Source: Rutstroemia sp. NJR-2017a BVV2
Lineage: Eukaryota > Ascomycota > Leotiomycetes > Helotiales > Rutstroemiaceae
Assembly: GCA_002946415.1 (NCBI GenBank)
Contig: NJPS01000062.1
Location: 620,001 to 684,000 of the forward strand
Length of the DNA: 64,000 nt
Direction: 5' to 3'
Shown here piece by piece: positions 49,779 to 63,000 of this stretch; positions within the stretch are counted from its first letter, which is position 1; each line of letters opens with the position of its first letter. Made by a program: the position numbers and the translations under genes. The notes beneath the pieces were generated by a model, which had not been told where the DNA came from, did no database searches, and saw only the letters and a list, made by a program, of their open reading frames with translations.

Positions 49779-52504
49779 AGCTGCCACAACGAAGCATTGA
49801 GTATAAGAAAACTTGAACGTCGTATTCCGGAATTCTCAATCGATTCAAACTTCCATTGAGCCCGAATCTAGGGATGAGCTGAGATGCGCTTTGCCCAATA
49901 TGGACTCTTGTGGTGAGGTTTCTTTTGCTTCTCATCCCTTGCCTGGCGGCGTACCTGAGAAGGGACGAATCTGGACAAAAAGAAAATCGACGACAGGAAT
50001 ATACCTACCGTGTTGCTTCTTTTCGTCAGCCTCGAAATGACCCCATCTCTGATCTTGTAGTTTCCAAACCTCAGCCGAAAAGAGCCACCTTCGTCTAACC
50101 TGAAGACGAGTTTGATTGCTGTTCCTCTTCGACGACTGAAGTCTTGGGCCAACGAGTTGCCTCTAGCAACATGTCCAAGACCTCATATAGAGCACGAGGC
50201 AGCCATTAGCAGTCCAAAAGTGGTCCCATGCGATCAAGTACTAGCAAATAGCCTTCTGCAGCGCAAGTTGCGTTCTGGGAATGCGCTCGACAGCATTCAA
50301 GTGATGCTTCTCATCCGAACCGGCCACCTGAACTCGTCGCCGTGTAAAGATCTCACAATCCCACCCCGTTTGATCAGCAGATCTATCATTTCCAACCACG
50401 TCTCTGTTCATCATATCATACCACCGAGCATACACATCTCCACTGGTGTTGTGAGCGGTTCGCCTGTGAAATTTTTTTTCTCCGCATTGACGGCTAGTGA
50501 ACGCGAGCCATACGGGAGCAATGTGAAGAAGAGCTCACTCCTCAATCAGAGGCGAATCGCTACACAAAGAGGGCCGATACTGAGATTATATCATGTCTTC
50601 CGGGAGTATCTGGTTGTCAAACACATTTGCTTTAGACAGCATGGAATTGTTATACAAAATGTTGTACCACGCGGCAGCAAATCTTAGTCATTCACCACAT
50701 CCCGACTCCCGCACAACACTTTCATCTCCCTCTCTCCCTCAACTCCATGACCCTCTCCACCAGCTAATCCCTACTCAACCCAAACATATACCCATTCCAA
50801 TCAAACCCATCCACTCCCCCCCGGCCTCACCACCCCGCACGGCAAGAAAAGAGTTTCGCACCAAAAAGCGCCACTCACGGCTATCACGGCACCCACACGC
50901 ACACCCCCGTCTGCCGAACCTACAAAACGTACGATAAAGTATGCCCGGTACCGACCGAGCGGAACGCGCGAGGGATGACAAGACAAGGCGCACCGCACCT
51001 CGATCGATATACCTTGAGCCTATTTTCTCCACGCACACGCACGCACGTTTTCGCTCGCTCCACTCACGTAGGGCAGGGAAGGGTGCGTGCATGAAGCTTT
51101 TATTTTTTGGGTGAAGGGAAGGGTTGGTGGCTTGCTTCCTACCATGTTTTTGGGTCCGGGAATAAGGCCATGGATGGATGGGCGTTCGGGAACTAACCAA
51201 GTAGTGAAGTTAGAGCACAAATGGATGGGATACCAACGGTAGGGCTTAGTCGGGCCCAGTCCGTTGGTTCGACCTAAGGTTAGTTGTACCGGTACTGCCT
51301 TCTTGCTGCATGCGTGCATGTTGTACGTACAGTGACTTGTCGCCAGACTTCACTCGGCTTCCATACTCGTAATTGCAACAGAAATGATGTTTGTTACGGT
51401 GTAGAACTTCTGCACCAGAAGCAGGTTCTGCTGGCAGCGGGGACTTGCGGCTATGCTGCGGGTGCGAATTCGCATTGTAGTAAGGATCGGCACACAAACC
51501 TGAACGACCTTGTAAAGATGATGCAGCAAGTGAATGTTAGTCCTCTCGGCATGGGGCTTTTTTGCCTTAGGGTTTCGGAAGAGTGGAAGAATTGAAGAAC
51601 TGGTAAATAGGTTGGTGGTTTGTAGGGGCCTAGTTTAACCTTGTAGAATAAGTTGTAGCACATAAATATGTACGTTCGCTCGTCCCCCCTCTGATATTTC
51701 ACATACACTTTCATAATGTCAGAACCCGAGATCGATTCTGGGTTACATGATCATTCAGCTGCGTAAAACCCGTTGAAGGTAATTGGAACAACAGCTCATC
51801 GCCTGCACAATACAATCATTTATGCAAAAATACTAACTCAGTGGGATCACTGTGTCTCGTAACAGAAAGAGTTCGTTGGGATATCATAGAACCGAGCACC
51901 TAAAACGACAGAGAGAAAGAAAACATAAGCGCATCAATTGCGAGCAAACTTCGATCGTACCCAGAAGCTTGCAGGTCGAACACCAGCTGCACGAGGTATT
52001 CCTATCCGAACATCCACACCAAACCGCCCAGACCTGCCCGACCTAATCCCGACCCATCCCAGCCCACTCCAAATACCAAAAGCAAACCCGACAAGTCCGA
52101 CAATGATATAGCTACAAAAGACTCCCATCCGCCAATGAAGAAAAAAGTGTTGAGTTACGATCCTTGGGTTTCAAGAATATTTTTCGCACCACGCCTGTAC
52201 CGATTTAATCCAGCCCGACCCGACCCTTTCCATCCCATCCCGATCTGAAAACGACTCCGACACTTATGACCCAACTCCAAACTTCCACCATAATATCCCC
52301 ACATGATAAGTATTTTTTTGATCGTCCACCTACAAGATTGCAAGCACACAACGCCTGACTTAGGAGCACTTCCAGTTCCGTCAAGTCCATGTTTATTCCC
52401 ATTCCGACGCCAAACCCATTCTGAAGCGTTCCCGGTTCACACATCGGTTTGCGTGTATATTGATATGTAGGAAAGCTCGTGGGATGGAACCCAATGCGAG
52501 AAGC
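49779..52504. other. 2.7 kb intergenic region, no supported gene
   Basis: Between the DUF5672 start and the stop of the C2H2 gene. Overlapping open stretches on both strands (plus 50,112-50,687, 191 codons; minus 50,775-51,200, 141 codons) lack recognisable domains. The plus one is rich in codons that mirror an equally open minus frame, so neither is convincing. A spliced minus-strand gene around 49,900-50,450 cannot be excluded. Pyrimidine-rich DNA lies at 50,690-50,920. Confidence 0.45.
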
Positions 52505-53860
52505 TCATTGCGATAGTTCTTTTCTCGCCATCTCTGGACTGTTGTCCTCTGTCGAATCGCTCATCACCTCTGATTTATCTACGGGTGACTGGGAAGTTCC
52601 GTTCTGGTTGGCCCCTTCGGTTGTGTTCTTACCGCAACCTTTCACAAGTACGTGTCTCTGCAAGTCAAGTCAGTTCGTGCACAAGCGTGGCAGAATATCA
52701 GGCAGACGAACCTTCAAAGCATCCCTTCTGGAGAAACTCTTCTCGCAGTGACCACAAGGAAATGGTTTCACAGCCAAATGAATCCGTTTGTGCCTCTTCA
52801 GGTCATGGTTTCGGCTGAAACACTGAGGGCATTGGTCGCACTTGAAAGGTCGGTCATTCTGTGGCGGTGGATGACCTGGGTGTTGCCCATACATGGGTCC
52901 GGCCATCGGATGCTGAGCGAAGGACATATTCATTCCTCCTAGTAAAGCCATCTGGGTGCCAGGGTTGTGCACGTTAGACATTATCGGCGCAGCTAATCCA
53001 GGTAGGTTATATGAGTACGGACGTGGTTGATACGATTGATGTGATTGATGTGCTCCCATTGAGGGATGATGCGAGCCTGTTATTGGAGAAATGCGATTTG
53101 AAGGAGCAGAAGAAGAATTCGGTGATGTTTGAGTGGGAGAGTGTTGCGAATACGTAGGGAAATTTGACTGTTGCGGCGTGGACGAGGATGGGTAGTAAGT
53201 GGGTGTTGGCGGCGCCCGTCCTCCATAGTTATCTGGTGCTTGCACAGATCCTTGCGGCGGTGCTTGTGAAGCTGACTGTTGCAGACTCATGATTCCATTG
53301 CTATTCATTTGTTGCTGCTGGCCCTGCGGGGCTAGCGTTGGTAAGTTGTGTTGCCCACCAGATCCAGACATTGGCATGGAAGTTGGGAAGGGAGGAAGGC
53401 TCTCATACGGAGGTGGTGGCAATCCTTCGCCAGATGTAGGGGACGTCGGATTTCGATTTGGATAATTCATTGGAGATGAATAAACTGGACGATTCATATA
53501 ATTTTGCTGTTGAGCAAAAGTACCAGGCATGGTAGGCGCTGAGGAGAAGGTGAAGTTTGATGAGCCCGGAGTCGGCCAAAAGCCCGAGGGTTGATACGGA
53601 GGGACACCTGCAGCCGAACTCCCCGAGCTTCCACTGTTAACACTCGAAGCTAATGGACTAAGACCGTCACCCGGGACTCCGGCTGGAGGTGTATGGATAT
53701 GGCCGGCGATAGCTGGAGTTGGTTGTGAACCGCTTGTTGAAGCATATCCAGCTTGCGGATATTTGTTGTGCATTCCAGGAATATCGGGCGGGGGCAATTG
53801 GAACGTTGGAAGATTGGAGGCTGCGGACCTTCGAGCCGTGAAGCTCTGTGCGGTCTCCAT
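52505..53860 (-). CDS. C2H2 zinc-finger transcription factor
   Basis: Nuclear DNA-binding regulator. Exons 52712-53860 and 52505-52657 with a 54-nt intron (gttcgt...gcag) give 433 residues. The first about 330 residues are disordered and rich in Pro, Ser, Gln, Gly and Asn, including a QGQQQQ run, like a fungal activation region. Two adjacent fingers follow: finger 1 with C341, C344, H357, H361, and finger 2 with C369, C372, H385 and C391. The second finger is C2HC with a long H-to-C spacing (RHVLVKGC). The linker is HLAVKPFPC in place of the common HTGEKP. The intron falls exactly within finger 2, between ALK and RH, so the unspliced reading would lose its last two ligands. A short acidic Ser-rich tail ends the protein. 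The start is the ATG at 53,860; upstream in-frame codons are non-ATG. Targets are unknown. Confidence 0.88.
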
Positions 53861-54366
53861 TATGAAATACAACGCCAAAATCCACGATGATGGCTAGTTG
53901 TGTAAGTGGTTGACCTTGTTGACCCTGTTGCTCGTTTTCTGGTCGGTTTCTGGTCGTTTTCTCGTGCGTATTGTAACTGTATTGCAAGTTCCGTGGCTCG
54001 CCTCTTTTTGGTTGAGCCGCGCGCGCAGGACCCACGGTTGACGGGACGAAAATTTACTCGGTTTATGACAAGTCCCAATGACGAAAGTCTTGCACGGAAA
54101 AAGGGTGGATGATAAATATATTTGTAAAGTAACAAGCAAAAAGCTATCTCAAATCCTCAATGAGTGAACATGTGGGTTTTTGAAAGGCTTTGAAATGGAG
54201 AATGTGGAGTGTCGATCACCTGGATGGCGGCCGGGGAGGCGTCTGTTGATTTATGTAGCTTGTTGACTGTTAAAAATTGGTCCGTGTGCTTTTTTTAATT
54301 TTTGAGATGCGTCCGGCTTGGGCGAGCTGGGGTGGGTGTTGAAATCCTAGACGGGAAGCATGCATC

Positions 54367-54397
54367 GCTGGTGCTGGTGCTGGTGCTGGTGCTGGGA
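54367..54397. repeat. GCTGGT microsatellite
   Basis: Five consecutive GCTGGT-type units about 0.5 kb upstream of the C2H2 gene start; directly visible. Confidence 0.9.
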
Positions 54398-54449
54398 GGG
54401 GCATAGGCGTGAATAAAGTAGGTGTCAGGTAGGCGTGGGCATGGGCGTA

Positions 54450-54560
54450 GGGGGAGGGGATGGGGATGGGGATGGGATGGTGGGATGGGGAGGTTGAGAT
54501 ATCTTTGGGAGACCAGGGTCCGTGTCGTGGGTGGGTTGCGTGGGTGGGTGGGTGGGTGGA
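54450..54560 (+). other. G-quadruplex-prone tracts
   Basis: Two blocks of repeated G-runs: 54,450-54,490 (gggga tgggga tgggga tggg pattern) and 54,528-54,560 (gtgggtggg ... gtgggtgggtgggtgg). At least four runs of three or more G with loops of 1-4 bases occur in each, matching the usual quadruplex rule. They lie 0.6-0.7 kb upstream of the C2H2 ATG, on the strand that is template for that gene. Confidence 0.75.
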
Positions 54561-54577
54561 TGGGTTATGGGGAGGAA

Positions 54578-54670
54578 GAGGTAAGAGGTAAGAGGTAAGA
54601 GGTAAGAGGTAAGAGGTAAGAGGTAAGAGGTAAGAGGTAAGAGGTAAGAGGTAAGAGGTAAGAGGTAAGA
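54578..54670. repeat. AGGTAAG heptamer minisatellite, about 13 units
   Basis: Near-perfect tandem copies of a 7-bp unit, followed by degenerate versions to about 54,740 (ggtaagaaata units). On the plus strand each unit equals a consensus fungal 5' splice site AG/GTAAG. On the minus strand it is a pyrimidine-rich CTTACCT array. Confidence 0.95.
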
Positions 54671-55385
54671 GTTCTTGGTGAGGGCAAAAAGGTAAGAGAA
54701 AAAGGTAAGAAATAGGTAAGAAATAGGTAAGAAAAAAGGTCTTTTTTGGTCGTTTTCCTTTTGCCCAGGTTCCTAGCTCTTAACTAAGCCATGTGTGTGC
54801 ACCGCGAACGGAGCATCGATTGGACTGAGCGATCGAAATGATCTTCCAGGGATGGACTGTATTGTTTGAATCCAGCTTCAGGTCCAGAGACAAGGATGCG
54901 TAGGAATTCAGGTTTTTCGGATTTTGGGTTACTGGCTCTGCTTCCAGCTGAATCTCCTCGTCGATATTGGCAACCTACAAAGGGGATAGCTCGGGGGTAG
55001 TGAATATTACTTATTATTATGATTTTGTATGTTATCGCTATCGAGTGAATATCGCAGCGCACTGTAGATTGAAGCGCATGGAATGTTGATGTTGCCCGGC
55101 TGGGATAGAGAGATGAGCCATTGAACCTCCGTACTCTTGCAGTGGCCGTCGCATCGGGGGAGCTCTCTCTAGCATGCTGGTCGCTGGTGATGGCAAAATT
55201 ATTTTAATATTCCCCGAACCGTTTAGCAGGAAGTCAGAAAGCTGGATGCTCGAATCTCGAATCTCTAATCTCAAGTGCATAAGATTATTCTCTTGTACTA
55301 CGATCTACTAAGAGCTGTCGACTGGATTTAGATTTATTGGCTGTCTGGAAGTGGTAATAGGGTAAAGTAAGCGCGTGGGGTCGTA

Positions 55386-55420
55386 TTTTCAATTTTCAAT
55401 TTTCAATTTTCACTTTTCAC
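55386..55420. repeat. TTTTCAA microsatellite
   Basis: About four to five heptamer units of ttttcaa, ending in ttttcac variants; directly visible. Confidence 0.9.
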
Positions 55421-58400
55421 TGCTCTTTTTCCTTTTATTCCTATACTACTTCATAGACTTCGCAGCTTCGCAGAATAGCGACCGATATACAGCTACTCTG
55501 GGCGGCTAATGAAAAGCTTGATATCTTCTCTTACTGCGTAGGTCTTATCGTATGATTGCAAACATATAAAAACGTAAAGGCGGGACAAGTCGCGAAACGT
55601 GCAGATGCTCGATGCTCGATGCACTCAATCAGTACCCGTGTACCGTACCTTACCTTTCGCTCGCTGGCTCCTACAGTCGGTGATACCAATTACCAATAGG
55701 TTTCCTTCTTTTTCCCTGCCGTCCTGCGAAAAATTGCATGATCATCCCAAGGTCTTTTCTTTTCCATCGTTTTTTTGCTTTTGCCTCTGCGTCTAGTTCT
55801 TTTGCCGTTCGGAAATGGCCTGAGATGTATGTATGGTATCATTGGTATGTATGGTACTATGGGGTAGAACCGTAGAAGGGGAAAAACGAGTCGACAGGGA
55901 TGAAGACTGCCTCTTAGTGCGAGAGACTTCGGCGAATGCGAGTGTCTAGACTCTATTCTATTCTCTTGCTTGCTTGGAAGTTGGAGCCCACCCGCACCCA
56001 GTGCCTTCAGCCGGAATCTTGGAAATCGCGCCATGGGATCGAAACTGCTGATATTTGGGGTTTTTCCTGGTCGACTCTCACTTAAACTTGCGATATTGAA
56101 TAACGTTATTACATTTCTGCATCTTGATATGAGGGTGAGGGATCCCGGGAAAAGTAACTTTATGTAGACCCCATGTTATCGGGCGCCGAGGGTCCTCTTT
56201 CCTGGTACGGTAGGGAGTACATGTACCTAGATTGGGAGAGGTACATTATCTCCTGTAGACCCTTTGAATGTAACAGCTGTCTTCCGGTGGGACTAAGTAC
56301 TTTGCCGGAGACTGACGGAAACAATTTTCACCCCATCCCATCTCGTCCCATCTCCATCACCTCGTCTCCTACTTCATTTCGTTCACTCCAGAGGACGACT
56401 GGAGGCAAAGCTGCGACTGTACGAAGTAGACTGTAGTAGACTATGTCAACTGCAGACTGCAGCTTTTGAGCCTTGCCTTGCAGGAAGAATGGCTAGTAGT
56501 AGTTACATGACCCAATCCTTGTCATCCTCGGAGCAATTAACTGGACCTGTGACAAGAAATCTATCATTTCTTTTTGTACGAAGTACGACTACGCAGCGAG
56601 CGGAGATATACCACCCACTTGTATGTATGCAGGACTCCAGTGGACTTCATACCTCCGCAGAAACTTCTCTGGTAGTCAACGTGAGCGTGAGGCTGGATGA
56701 AGCTGTCTCATTCCCCTGCGTAGCTTCACCGGCGGTATATGTATTATGTACACGTTTGCTCTGATTGTATCGAGCGGAGCAACTAGTCCTCCTGTACCAA
56801 GTATCCAGAAACGTTTGCTAGAGCATTCGTATGTTTCGCTGCTCCCAAGAATGGGTAGCTATGGCGAATCTGGAGACGAGCGAGCTGGAGCTGGAGCTTC
56901 AGACGCATGGACCAGGGCCGATGGATCTCTGGTTGATTGGCGTATTTTAAGCTTCGGGGACCATCTTCTAATCCATGTCAGGTGCATGCTTAGTGCTGTG
57001 CTTACTCACAGCTGGGATGGCGAGGATGGGAAGCTAGAGCAAGAGAGCGAGCGACGGACTCCAGGAAATAGGTAGGATTGGATGCGAGGTAGGGTAAGAT
57101 GGAAATGGAAGAGTAAGATCCGTCGCATGAATGATGAGTGATGATGCCTTTTAGTCACCATACTATTTTGGATGATTCTTACTGTTATCATTGTTCCATG
57201 GTATATGTATCTATTCTTACCACCTTCACTGTACAGAAGGAGTCTCTGTACTGACTTACATATAGCTCTTATGATAGCATCTCTACCGCATATCGGGGAC
57301 TTGCTTCTACGTAAATCTATCTATATGACCCAGGGAGAGCTTGTTGCAGGAAACAGCATCGACGCTATTCGGGGTGATATTGCGATAGACATAACACTAA
57401 TACTTGGGGCTCTCCCTTTGGGTTTCATACACATGAATAGCCCCCTCCTCCCAAGACGGGCTATCCAGATGACCCGTCTACATTCTGCTAGAGCAGTATC
57501 GACTATACAGTACAACCGTAAAACCACAGTATGATCAGGCAGCATTGATTAATCCCAACGACATTCCAAATTACTTGGATTTTCAGCTGCTTGCTCATTC
57601 ACTGTTGAGCAGCTTCCTCTCCTTGTCTTAGGACTGCCATCCCACCCTGAATCGTCCCACTTGTTCAGTTCAGGTCAATGTTGACACAATTATTAGATGA
57701 ATTTGATTAAGGACACCTCCGATTCTTCAAGTCCTTGTCACCCAATCCCAAGGTCATCGTTATCCTTTAAAGTTCTTACGCATGACTAACTCAGCTCACC
57801 CCGCTAAATAGTAAACGATTGGCAACAGACCGGTAGCACACTGTTCGCTAGATCATCGATGCTCCCTATGATTGGCTTAGTCGTTTATTTTGCCCAATTG
57901 GGGTTTGGCCAGTAGCTTTCTCAGCGTTCTAGACCGCTTCTTCATGGCCACAGACTTTCCACTGCCCTTTTGCACATGACAATCTCGAGTTGCAATGGCG
58001 ATTCAACAGGAAATATCTGCTGTAGTGACATTCGCGTTGAACGGTATACGGGGAAATACGGGACATTTTCAAGGGCAAGGTCGAGGTCCGCGGCCAAGCT
58101 AGACCGCGACTGACATTGAATACATATGGAGTATATACAGCACGCACAGCACTCAGTGCTCTTAATAAGAGCACTCCGCATTGAGCATTGTGCTTTCGTC
58201 GCACCCACCCCTCCCAAATAATGAAACAATCTTCATGGACCATGGCTCGGAAACCTCCCCTAAAAAGCCATTCCCACAACCGGATTTTGGGAGGGCCGTC
58301 GCTACACATTTTGTTCTTCTCCCCAGATTTTACTAAGTCATATGAAGTATTGATCAGCATAGCTTAAATTTTTCCTAATTTGTCTCGCGTCCGGCCTGCT

Positions 58401-59354
58401 TTTCATTAATATCAGACTCTAGAAAGTATCCAAACCGGAAAACACCCTCTTCGGAAGCTCAGCCTGTCTTGGGCCCCTTACTTTTAATCTGAGTTTGAAA
58501 TTGCTGGGTAAATTTGTCTTTTTCGCGCTCACTTCCTATTTCAACGACATACCTAAAGGTCTAACTTAGAGTCTTAGACGTGCTCTGCTCTGAGGTAGGT
58601 AGACCGCTTCGCATATCCCTTTTAGCTAGCAGTGAGACGGGCTTGGCTTCCGCTCCTCCATGTCACCATCACCATTCTCGGGCGAAAGAGACACCCTTGA
58701 AATGCTGGAGCCTGAAGTACCCGGCAGATACTGTGTCACCCCAAAGCTCTGAAATAAACCCAGTCGATCGGCTCTGCTTGCTCTGCACCCCGTAATGGCA
58801 TAGTCAGTCTTAAAGCTCGTCGCGCAAAGCAAGGGCGGTAACGGCCGGGACGCACAGTGCCCACAATGATCACGATGAACGATGACAAGTACGTGCTAGA
58901 TCAGCGACATCATACGGGGAATCGTTCTTGTTGCTGTGCGGCATTCAACTGCTCATACCAAGTACAGTCGACTGTACGTAGGATGATGCGAGGAGGAACT
59001 ACCAAATACCAACCTACCGACCTACCGCATGCCTACCTAGGCAAGTAAGTACGGTATAAATGAAGCCTATCCATGATTCTCCTTCTTGTTTGCTTTTCAG
59101 CTTACCTCTGCCTTACTTATTCGGATGCCGGCTGCTCTATTGCAGGACATCTCTGCATATCCTGCGCGCTCGACAGCAAATGACCGCCCTCCATCGCTTG
59201 CCGAGATACCCTTCAAGCCTTTTTTCCCAGCACGACGGGTGTGGCATACTTTGGTGTCCTCGTTCCCTCGTGCTGATGGCTTCCACCCGTACCCAAATGT
59301 GCATACGATGCTTCGGTACTGGTAACCTTGTCCGAGCTTCGAGAAGCTTGTGAC

Positions 59355-59455
59355 AAGAAAGTTAGACCATACCATAGCCCATACCATAGACCATACCATA
59401 GACCACCGCCCCCTTCCCCCCTCCCCCCCTCCCCACCCCCCTTCCCCTCGATGTG
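59355..59455. repeat. CCATACCATAGA repeat followed by a C-rich tract
   Basis: Three to four units of ccataccatagac (59,365-59,405) run into a block of C-runs (59,406-59,455, runs of up to seven C). The complementary strand is quadruplex-prone. No coding function seen. Confidence 0.85.
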
Positions 59456-60056
59456 CCACCTCACAGCGTCGGAATCCTCCCTGACCTGATAATATACCCT
59501 GGACGTCTTTGCAGTTGCTTACTTTGAGCTCCGAAGACTTACATAAATACCACCCTCCCAATCAACCCTGGCTGGTGACATATCGGAGCCGCATACCGTA
59601 AGGTTAGTTCTCTATCTGCAAACCTGATATAGATTGATAAAGTCTTGAGTTTCAAACGACACATAAATATCTCGACCTGCCAAGACACCTTTGCTTACCA
59701 CATCGCACTACTTGTTCCCTTTGCCTGCGAAGGCAGCAGGTAAACTGTTACAGGTCAGGATTTGTCCAAACCTGCACAACCACCCAAGAAGACACTTGGG
59801 AAAGATTCAGAGAAATGAACATGGCGGTGTGATCCTTGCTTGCCATGCGCATCTAGGTAAGGACTGCAACACGACCTCGCAGATGCCTTTGATTCATATG
59901 GTACTGTAGCACAACTGGAACGGAGAAACCCCTAAACATTGGACAGCACACTGATTATCGTCATGGTCATCTTCTTCTTGTTCCAGTCCGATCATACTCA
60001 TAGCGATTTGTTACAACCGACGAAAGGTTTGTGCGACAGCAGGTTTCGAATGGGAA

Positions 60057-60083
60057 GCACTGAGCACTGAGCACTGAGCACTG
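60057..60083. repeat. GAGCACT microsatellite
   Basis: Four consecutive copies of the heptamer cactgag/gagcact; directly visible. Confidence 0.9.
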
Positions 60084-63000
60084 CACGGCAGGATCTTGCG
60101 ACCATATGCATCCCGACTCTTGACATCTCGATTCTACTTCCCCGGAATCAGAACGCTGATAATGTGGCGTCAACCTTCTACTACCTTGAATTTACCCGCA
60201 CTCCGCAGGAAGAACGGAATAATGCCACCGGGAAATATTTCTTTCTAGTCAGCAAATTACTTTCGTGCCTGCATGAGATTTGCCGCCATCGTCAAACATA
60301 TCGTCCGTTGTGAAGTTTTCTCGCCTCATGGTCAATAGTTTCTGGTTCAACAAGCTGCACGCTTGCAACAGTACCAGCCGTATTACTGCATCTGTCTTCA
60401 AATCGGAACATCCTAAAATTGGATACCAGGTCAACGTTGTACTGGGTAGTGGTTGATGTACCTAGGTATCACGAACCACCCCATTCCCCGATCACCACCA
60501 CGTTGTTCAACGGATTGACAGCTTCAGCTCTTGGTCTTGGGTCTGCATCTCTGGCATATTAAAATGATACCTGGGGTACTGTATACGCGAAATGCTTGTA
60601 ACATCTCAGGGATCAGCGACGAATGTTGATCCTGCTTCATTCGTGTAGGCACGGCGACGATCAATATCTAGTGATACTGTTTTTCCCATTCCATTACTTT
60701 TTACTTCCATAACGGGCCTGAATTAAGTGTCACGTCGTGGTCATCATAGGCAGGATTTCACCTCGGCCCAGTTTCGTTTCTTTTTCACACATTCCTGTCC
60801 CCCTGAGACCGGCATTTCCCTTTGCATGACTATCTCTCATTTTCTGTGTGAGCTTTTCCAGCCGCACCTGTTGTACCGTCGTAAGATATTTCTTCTAGAG
60901 CATCAGGGTAGGTAAGCCTCGCAGTAAACGGTATTTGTTAGACCGCCTTACCGCAGCTTGGGCAGTGCCTCGCGAGATCTTAGATCAGGGGAATTCTTTT
61001 AGGTTTTGATCGGATTTTCTTGGAATTACAGCCAAAAGGATTCGTTCGATCAAACTGCGACTCTATCCTTCTGCCTACCGGTGAGAGAGATTGTGCCTGC
61101 GCATCCCGTTGGCCCTGCACAGATGTGTCTTGCAGACATACTGATATGAATATTCGGAACGTTCATCCAGTTCCGTATAATTATTGTCGCCCCTAAGTTT
61201 AGGCGGTAATTGAATCCTCTGAGAAAACGCCCGATGCGCGATTTCATGGGAAATAAAACATCGCAAGAATAGCCTTGAATGTTTGTCCGTTTATGACAGA
61301 ATTCAAAAATAGTTCAATCTGCGAAATGCAACAAATCGGTCTGTCTTGATTGAGCTGGATGTCACAAAATACTTCTAGATGAAGCTGTGCGGTCGCTCAC
61401 TGTTGAGCAGTGTCGACCAAAATTCCTCGGCATGGATGGATACCTCCACAGCACTGTAACGATGAAATGGGAGTACGATTGCAGACAGTTGAGCTGCGAT
61501 ATTCTAAGTTTCAAATAGTAGTCGTTCATACGTCGATGATGCCATCCACTATACGCATTGACACCTCTCTCCTAGTCTTGCTTCCTAGATCCGAACTTAC
61601 CATCTTCACAACACCTCTGCATACAACAGTATCCATTCTCATTCAGTTGATAGAAACTCTTCTTGTTCGTGATTAGACTTCGCAAAGTGACATTATCCAG
61701 CAACTAAAACGCACCGCTCCACCTGACCGAACCTTTAACTCAAATCCGTACATCTTTCCTCGTCCGGCTCTAAGCTAAGCAATTGACACTTACCAAAGTA
61801 ATTATTTTCAATGCAAGCTTTACATAAACCAGCACGTTTAACTGTGTTCCGTAAGTCGCCGCTCATAGCTAGCTGGAGCCTTTTTTGAAAAGTATTCTTG
61901 CTCTCTTAGCAGACGTCACGACTTCTTTCAACCAACGCAATCATTAACTGCTTGACGTTCGCTAAGCTCCATCGTGAGCATCATCAAGCAAGAACCCCCA
62001 AACTCCGCTCATCTAACCCCACACAGGAACGCATCGTATATACCATGCCGCCCACCTTCCAATCCTCCACCCCGCAGGAAAGCAAGCGGGATTGGACTAG
62101 ACTAGACCGTCTATGAGCACCTTTCTCGGTATCTTATAATCTCTTGCCCATCATGCATTCAGTCCAGACCCAAATTGCTCACGAGTACTGGAATAGTGCC
62201 TGGCTGAGGCGACTCTTCTGCCTCATAGCATCCCCGTGACACTTTCATTTCGGTGATTGAGGACCGATCGCCTTCACGAGATAGGACTGCAATATAGTTG
62301 GCTTTTCTCGCTTCATATTCCAGATGACTGCACTAACCATCAAACACTACCGTCCTAAATCTACACTGGCCAACTGTTTGGATTGATATATACAGCTAGA
62401 AGAAAAAACGAAACTACCAATCCAGAAATCGCGGAGCTAGAATCCTCCTCCCATAACTGCAACGGAGATCTGCCGGTTTACTTCAACCGGGCTAGCAGTG
62501 CGGTATGAAGGCACACACAGAGACATGTTAGTAAATGATTAGGAGAAGCCGAGAGAGAGGAATGCTGGTGGATACTGGACAAGTGTAACTTCCTAGCCAT
62601 CCAGAAATCGTCGGTGCAGAGAGATTCATAGGGATATAGTGGAGAAGGAGCAGGGAAAAGATGACGAGATGGAACTCAGGAGAGTGTGGTTGTGGGCACA
62701 AAGTGAGCGGAGGATATAAGAATTTGTTAGCCGAGTTGTACACAAATGTAGATGAATGCTGAGTTTGAAGTCCAAGAATGCGGATTGGGGACCCGTGCGT
62801 GTGATGAAAGCAAGCAAGTACTAAGTTCATCGGTGTGGGAATCCACGCAACGAGTGGATTTTAGAGATCCAGTCTCTAGGCCACACTCAATGTACGAGAG
62901 AAAGTGAAGATATAAGGAGAGAAGAGCCAGACCAAGTCCTAGTGGACCCCAACACTTCTGCAGCCCTGTCTGAACATCCAACGACCACTGCAATCATGGA

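Noticed and set aside
50112..50687. 191-codon plus-strand open stretch as a gene
   Set aside because: No domain, no homology recognised, an opposite-strand open frame of similar quality, and no convincing splice context.
51230..51300. tRNA-like segment (ggttcgac T-loop-like string)
   Set aside because: No cloverleaf or acceptor pairing could be formed around it.
53861..53878. Start of the C2H2 protein at 53,878
   Set aside because: That codon is TTG; the first ATG in frame is at 53,860.
54578..54670. CRISPR-like or telomere-like array
   Set aside because: Heptamer units without spacers, not TTAGGG-like; a simple minisatellite in a eukaryote.
60455..60475. Recurring ACCTAGGTA-type palindromes (also near 59,035) as a regulatory motif
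   Set aside because: Only two good copies in 10 kb; too few to support a site.
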